A DNA stretch of 64,000 nucleotides from JAEUOS01 sp965279115 (GTDB lineage Bacteria > Pseudomonadota > Gammaproteobacteria > Burkholderiales > JAEUOS01). The stretch spans positions 1,736,001-1,800,000 of the forward strand of contig OZ257137.1 in NCBI GenBank assembly GCA_965279115.1, in the 5' to 3' direction. The notes under the pieces were generated by a model. The model searched no databases. It was not told the origin of the DNA and saw nothing but the letters and a program-made list of their open reading frames with translations. Each line of letters begins with the position of its first letter. Position 1 is the first letter of the stretch. Positions 61,641 through 64,000 of the stretch are shown here, in pieces. The translations under genes and the position numbers were made by a program.

Positions 61641-62801
61641 ATGGATTTTTCCCTGAGCCCGGAGCAAAAGGCCATACAGGAGGGCGTAGCGCAGATCTGC
61701 GCGCGTTTCGACGAGGCCTACTGGCTGGCCAAGGACCGCGATTCCGAATTCCCGCATGAATTCGCCGCCGCCTTCGCCGAGGCCGGCTGGTTCGGCGCGC
61801 TGTTCCCGGAAGACTGCGGCGGCGCCGGCCTGGGCCTGACCGAAGCGGCGGTCATCATGATGCAGGTGGGCCGCCTGGGCCTGGCCGCCTGCTCCTCGCT
61901 GCACATGAACATGTTCGGCCTGCAGCCGGTGGTGAAGTTCGGCAACGCCGAACAAAAGGCGCGCTTCCTGCCGCCCATCATCGCCGGCACCGATCGCGCC
62001 TGCTTCGGCGTCACCGAGCCCGACGCCGGGCTCAACACCTCGCGCATCCGCACCTTCGCCGCGCGCACGCCCACCGGCTACCTGGTCAACGGCCACAAGG
62101 TGTGGACCTCCACGGCGCAGCATGCCAACAAGATCATGCTGCTCACCCGCACCCAGCCCTTCGAGGCGAGCGCGCGCCCCACCGACGGCATGACGCTCTT
62201 CTACACCGACCTCGACCGCAGCCATGTCGAGGTGCGGCGCATCGAAAAGCTCGGCCGCGCCGCCGCCGACTCCAACGAAGTGTTCATCACCGACCTGGCC
62301 GTTCCCGAGGCCGACCGCATCGGCGAGGAAGGCAAGGGCTTTTCCTACCTGCTGCACGGCCTCAACTCGGAACGCATCATCGTCGCCGCCGGCTTTCTCG
62401 GCGCGGCGCGCTACTGCCTGGAAAAATCCGCCGCCTACGCCAAGGAGCGCGTGGTGTTCGACCGCCCGATCGGGCAGAACCAGGCCATCCAGCATCCGCT
62501 GGCGGAAATCTGGATCCAGATCTCGGCTGCCGAACTCATGCTCTTCAAGGCCGCCGCCTTGTATGACCAGGGTGAGCCCTGCGGGCTGGAATGCAATGCC
62601 GCCAAGTTCCTGGCCGCCGAGGTGTTCTTCAGCGCCGCCACCCGCGCGGTGCGCACCCACGGCGGCTACGGCTACGCCAAGGAATTCCATGTCGAACGCT
62701 ATTTCCGCGAATCGGTGCTGCCGCTCTTCGCGCCGGTAAGCCAGGAACTGATCCTCTGCCACATCGCCGAGCGCGCGCTCGGCCTGCCCAAGTCCTACTA
62801 G
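61641..62801 (+). CDS. Acyl-CoA dehydrogenase (second copy)
   Basis: This 386-residue enzyme has the complete fold: N-terminal helices with SLSPEQKAIQ, GALFPEDCGGAGLG, the middle domain CFGVTEPDAGLNTSRI and VNGHKVWTSTAQ, and the C-terminal helices with RTHGGYGYAKEF as the flavin-contact region. It would introduce a double bond into an acyl-CoA, with electron transfer to ETF. GAGGAG precedes the ATG. It is the first gene of an apparent operon with a CoA-ester lyase 13 bases downstream and an oxidoreductase further on, suggesting breakdown of a branched or hydroxylated acyl-CoA. Confidence 0.92.
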   Translation: MDFSLSPEQKAIQEGVAQICARFDEAYWLAKDRDSEFPHEFAAAFAEAGWFGALFPEDCGGAGLGLTEAAVIMMQVGRLGLAACSSLHMNMFGLQPVVKFGNAEQKARFLPPIIAGTDRACFGVTEPDAGLNTSRIRTFAARTPTGYLVNGHKVWTSTAQHANKIMLLTRTQPFEASARPTDGMTLFYTDLDRSHVEVRRIEKLGRAAADSNEVFITDLAVPEADRIGEEGKGFSYLLHGLNSERIIVAAGFLGAARYCLEKSAAYAKERVVFDRPIGQNQAIQHPLAEIWIQISAAELMLFKAAALYDQGEPCGLECNAAKFLAAEVFFSAATRAVRTHGGYGYAKEFHVERYFRESVLPLFAPVSQELILCHIAERALGLPKSY

Positions 62802-62814
62802 AAACAGGAACCCC

Positions 62815-63720
62815 ATGACCGCCAATGTCTGGCCGCTGCGCTCGCTGCTGTTCGTCCCGGCCCACCGCACCACCTGGGTGGCCAAGGGCATCGCCGTCAA
62901 GCCCGACGCCGTGGTGCTCGACCTCGAGGACTCAGTGCCGCCCGACCACCAGGCCGCCGCGCGCGCGGCCCTGCCGCAGTCCTATGCCGAACTCGCCGCC
63001 GCCGGCGTGGCCGCGGTGGTGCGCATCCACGCCATGACCGAACACAGCGCCGATGAGATCGCCGCCGTGGTGCGGCCCGGCCTTACTGCCGTGATGCTGC
63101 CCAAGGCCGACAACGCCGGGGAAATCCGCGCCCTGCACGACCTGCTCTCGTACCACGAGGGCCGCAACGGCATGGCGCACGGCAGCGTCGCCATCCTGCC
63201 GCTGCCGGAAACCGCTGCCGGCCTGCAGAACGCCGAATCGCTGGCCGCCGCCAGCACGCGCGTGAAGGGCATATGCGGCACCGTCAGCGGGCCGGTCACC
63301 GCCGACGTGGCGCGCGCCTTCGGCTTTCGCGCCAGCATGCAGGGCGTCGAGCAGTTCTACATGAACAGCAAGCTGGTACTGGACAGCCGCGCCGGCGGCG
63401 CGCCCTACCCCATCGCCGGGGTGTTCGGCGTGCCGCAGAACGACCTCGCCGCCATCGAGACATTGCTGCGCCGCGCGCGCGACTTCGGCTACACCGGCAG
63501 CCCGGTGATGCACCCCTCGCATGTGGCGATCGCCAACGCGGTGTACTCGCCCACAAAGGAAGAGGCCGAGTACTTCGAGGGCCTGCTCACCGCCTTCGCC
63601 GAGGCCGAGCGCGCCGGCCTGGGCGCGGTAAGCTACCGCGGCGCGATGATCGACTACGCCATGCTGCCGCTGGCGCGCGACACCGTGGCCGAATACAAGC
63701 GCCGCCACCCCAACGGCTGA
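62815..63720 (+). CDS. HpcH/HpaI-family CoA-ester lyase (CitE-like)
   Basis: The 301-residue TIM-barrel lyase has RSLLFVPAHRT near the start, LDLEDSVPP with the metal Asp/Glu, an early Arg in VVRIHAM, and GSVAILPLPETAAGL with the active-site Glu. Family members cleave malyl-CoA, citramalyl-CoA, citryl-CoA or 3-hydroxy-3-methylglutaryl-CoA-type esters. AGGAA precedes the ATG. It lies 13 bases after an acyl-CoA dehydrogenase, supporting a role in acyl-CoA breakdown. Exact substrate is not decidable. Confidence 0.9.
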   Translation: MTANVWPLRSLLFVPAHRTTWVAKGIAVKPDAVVLDLEDSVPPDHQAAARAALPQSYAELAAAGVAAVVRIHAMTEHSADEIAAVVRPGLTAVMLPKADNAGEIRALHDLLSYHEGRNGMAHGSVAILPLPETAAGLQNAESLAAASTRVKGICGTVSGPVTADVARAFGFRASMQGVEQFYMNSKLVLDSRAGGAPYPIAGVFGVPQNDLAAIETLLRRARDFGYTGSPVMHPSHVAIANAVYSPTKEEAEYFEGLLTAFAEAERAGLGAVSYRGAMIDYAMLPLARDTVAEYKRRHPNG

Positions 63721-63750
63721 GCGACAAAAAACACAACCGGAGACCCAAGC

Positions 63751-64000
63751 ATGTCCGCCCCCATGAACCTGCAGGTCCGCCTCAAGTCGCGCCCGGTGGG
63801 CGTGCCGCAGGCCGAGCATTTCGAGCTTGCACAGGCGCCGCTGGCCGCGCCCGCCATCGGCCAGGTGCAGATCCGCATCGCCTATGTGTCGGTGGACCCG
63901 GCCATGCGCGGCTGGGTCAACGCCGCCGCCAACTACGCCGAGCCGGTGCCGGTAGGCGGGGTGATGAAGTCCTACGCGGTGGGGCGCATCACCGCTTCGA
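63751..64000 (+). CDS. NADP-dependent MDR-type oxidoreductase (5' part, runs off window)
   Basis: Only the first 83 codons are inside the window. The protein begins MSAPMNLQVRLKSRPVGVPQ and contains IAYVSVDPAMRGWVNAA and VGGVMKSYAVGRI, which match the N-terminal GroES-like domain of the CurA/leukotriene B4 dehydrogenase-like MDR group (enone reductases using NADPH). CGGAGA lies before ATG 63751. It follows the CoA-ester lyase by 30 bases and is probably in the same operon. The C-terminal part is outside. Confidence 0.85.
   Translation, partial: MSAPMNLQVRLKSRPVGVPQAEHFELAQAPLAAPAIGQVQIRIAYVSVDPAMRGWVNAAANYAEPVPVGGVMKSYAVGRITAS

Noticed and set aside
1..64000. tRNA/rRNA genes, CRISPR arrays, transposases, prophage genes
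   Set aside because: I looked for their signatures and found none; small RNAs cannot be excluded by eye.

Overview
The window reads as chromosomal DNA of a high-GC betaproteobacterium, most likely order Burkholderiales (Bordetella/Alcaligenaceae- or Comamonadaceae-like). The main evidence is eight separate TctC/Bug-type periplasmic receptors in 64 kb, none with its TctA/TctB membrane partners, plus the general mix of catabolic enzymes, two LysR regulators and a bifunctional MnmC. I saw no rRNA, tRNA, CRISPR array or complete insertion sequence. Genus cannot be fixed from the sequence alone.

Layout. 0.1-4.1 kb: a cupin, a DUF4124 protein, a TVP38-type membrane protein and a partner-switching module (STAS protein plus a kinase/cNMP-sensor/phosphatase fusion). 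4.1-10.5 kb: a tightly overlapped phosphonate operon (phnC-phnD-phnE, Fe-dependent alcohol dehydrogenase, FAD oxidoreductase, phnX) with a divergent PhnZ-like HD oxygenase and Pho-box-like repeats between them. 10.6-17.7 kb: glycine-zipper protein, two Bug receptors each next to an alpha/beta hydrolase, mnmC and RidA. 17.7-23.3 kb: three hybrid-free histidine kinases, one broken by a single amber codon; a fourth paralogue lies at 43.8-45.5 kb. 23.3-31 kb: Bug receptor, acyl-CoA dehydrogenase, Bug receptor and a hydantoinase/carboxylase-like hyuA-hyuB-small Cys protein operon with a divergent LysR. 32.2-38 kb: a LysR gene converging on a probable aromatic-acid operon (Rieske oxygenase alpha and beta, Bug receptor, PdxA-family dehydrogenase, extradiol-type dioxygenase). 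38-48.9 kb: solute-binding protein, ABC exporter-like fusion, VOC protein, GST, DGPF/ECF sigma pair, histidine kinase, isochorismatase-like hydrolase, Bug receptor and DUF3943 protein. 49-53.5 kb: metallo-beta-lactamase-fold enzyme, frameshifted amidohydrolase, second cupin, Bug receptor. 53.5-55.7 kb: small accessory island with a YaaA-like/GIY-YIG gene pair and a PIN toxin-antitoxin module. 55.7-64 kb: further catabolic genes (PDC-hydrolase-like, alpha-hydroxy-acid dehydrogenase with a foreign 3' end, Bug, D-aminoacylase-like, acyl-CoA dehydrogenase, CoA-ester lyase, start of an NADP oxidoreductase).

How it works together. Much of the region is catabolic: Bug receptors would capture organic acids, and neighbouring hydrolases, dehydrogenases, dioxygenases and lyases would process them. 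The phosphonate operon would import 2-aminoethylphosphonate-type compounds, convert them oxidatively to phosphonoacetaldehyde and cleave the C-P bond with PhnX. The most notable items are the transaminase-less phosphonate operon with a PhnZ-like protein, the YaaA-like/GIY-YIG pair, the Rieske-PdxA-extradiol operon, the three-subunit Hyu complex, and three damaged or mosaic genes (amber kinase, frameshifted amidohydrolase, alpha-hydroxy-acid dehydrogenase).
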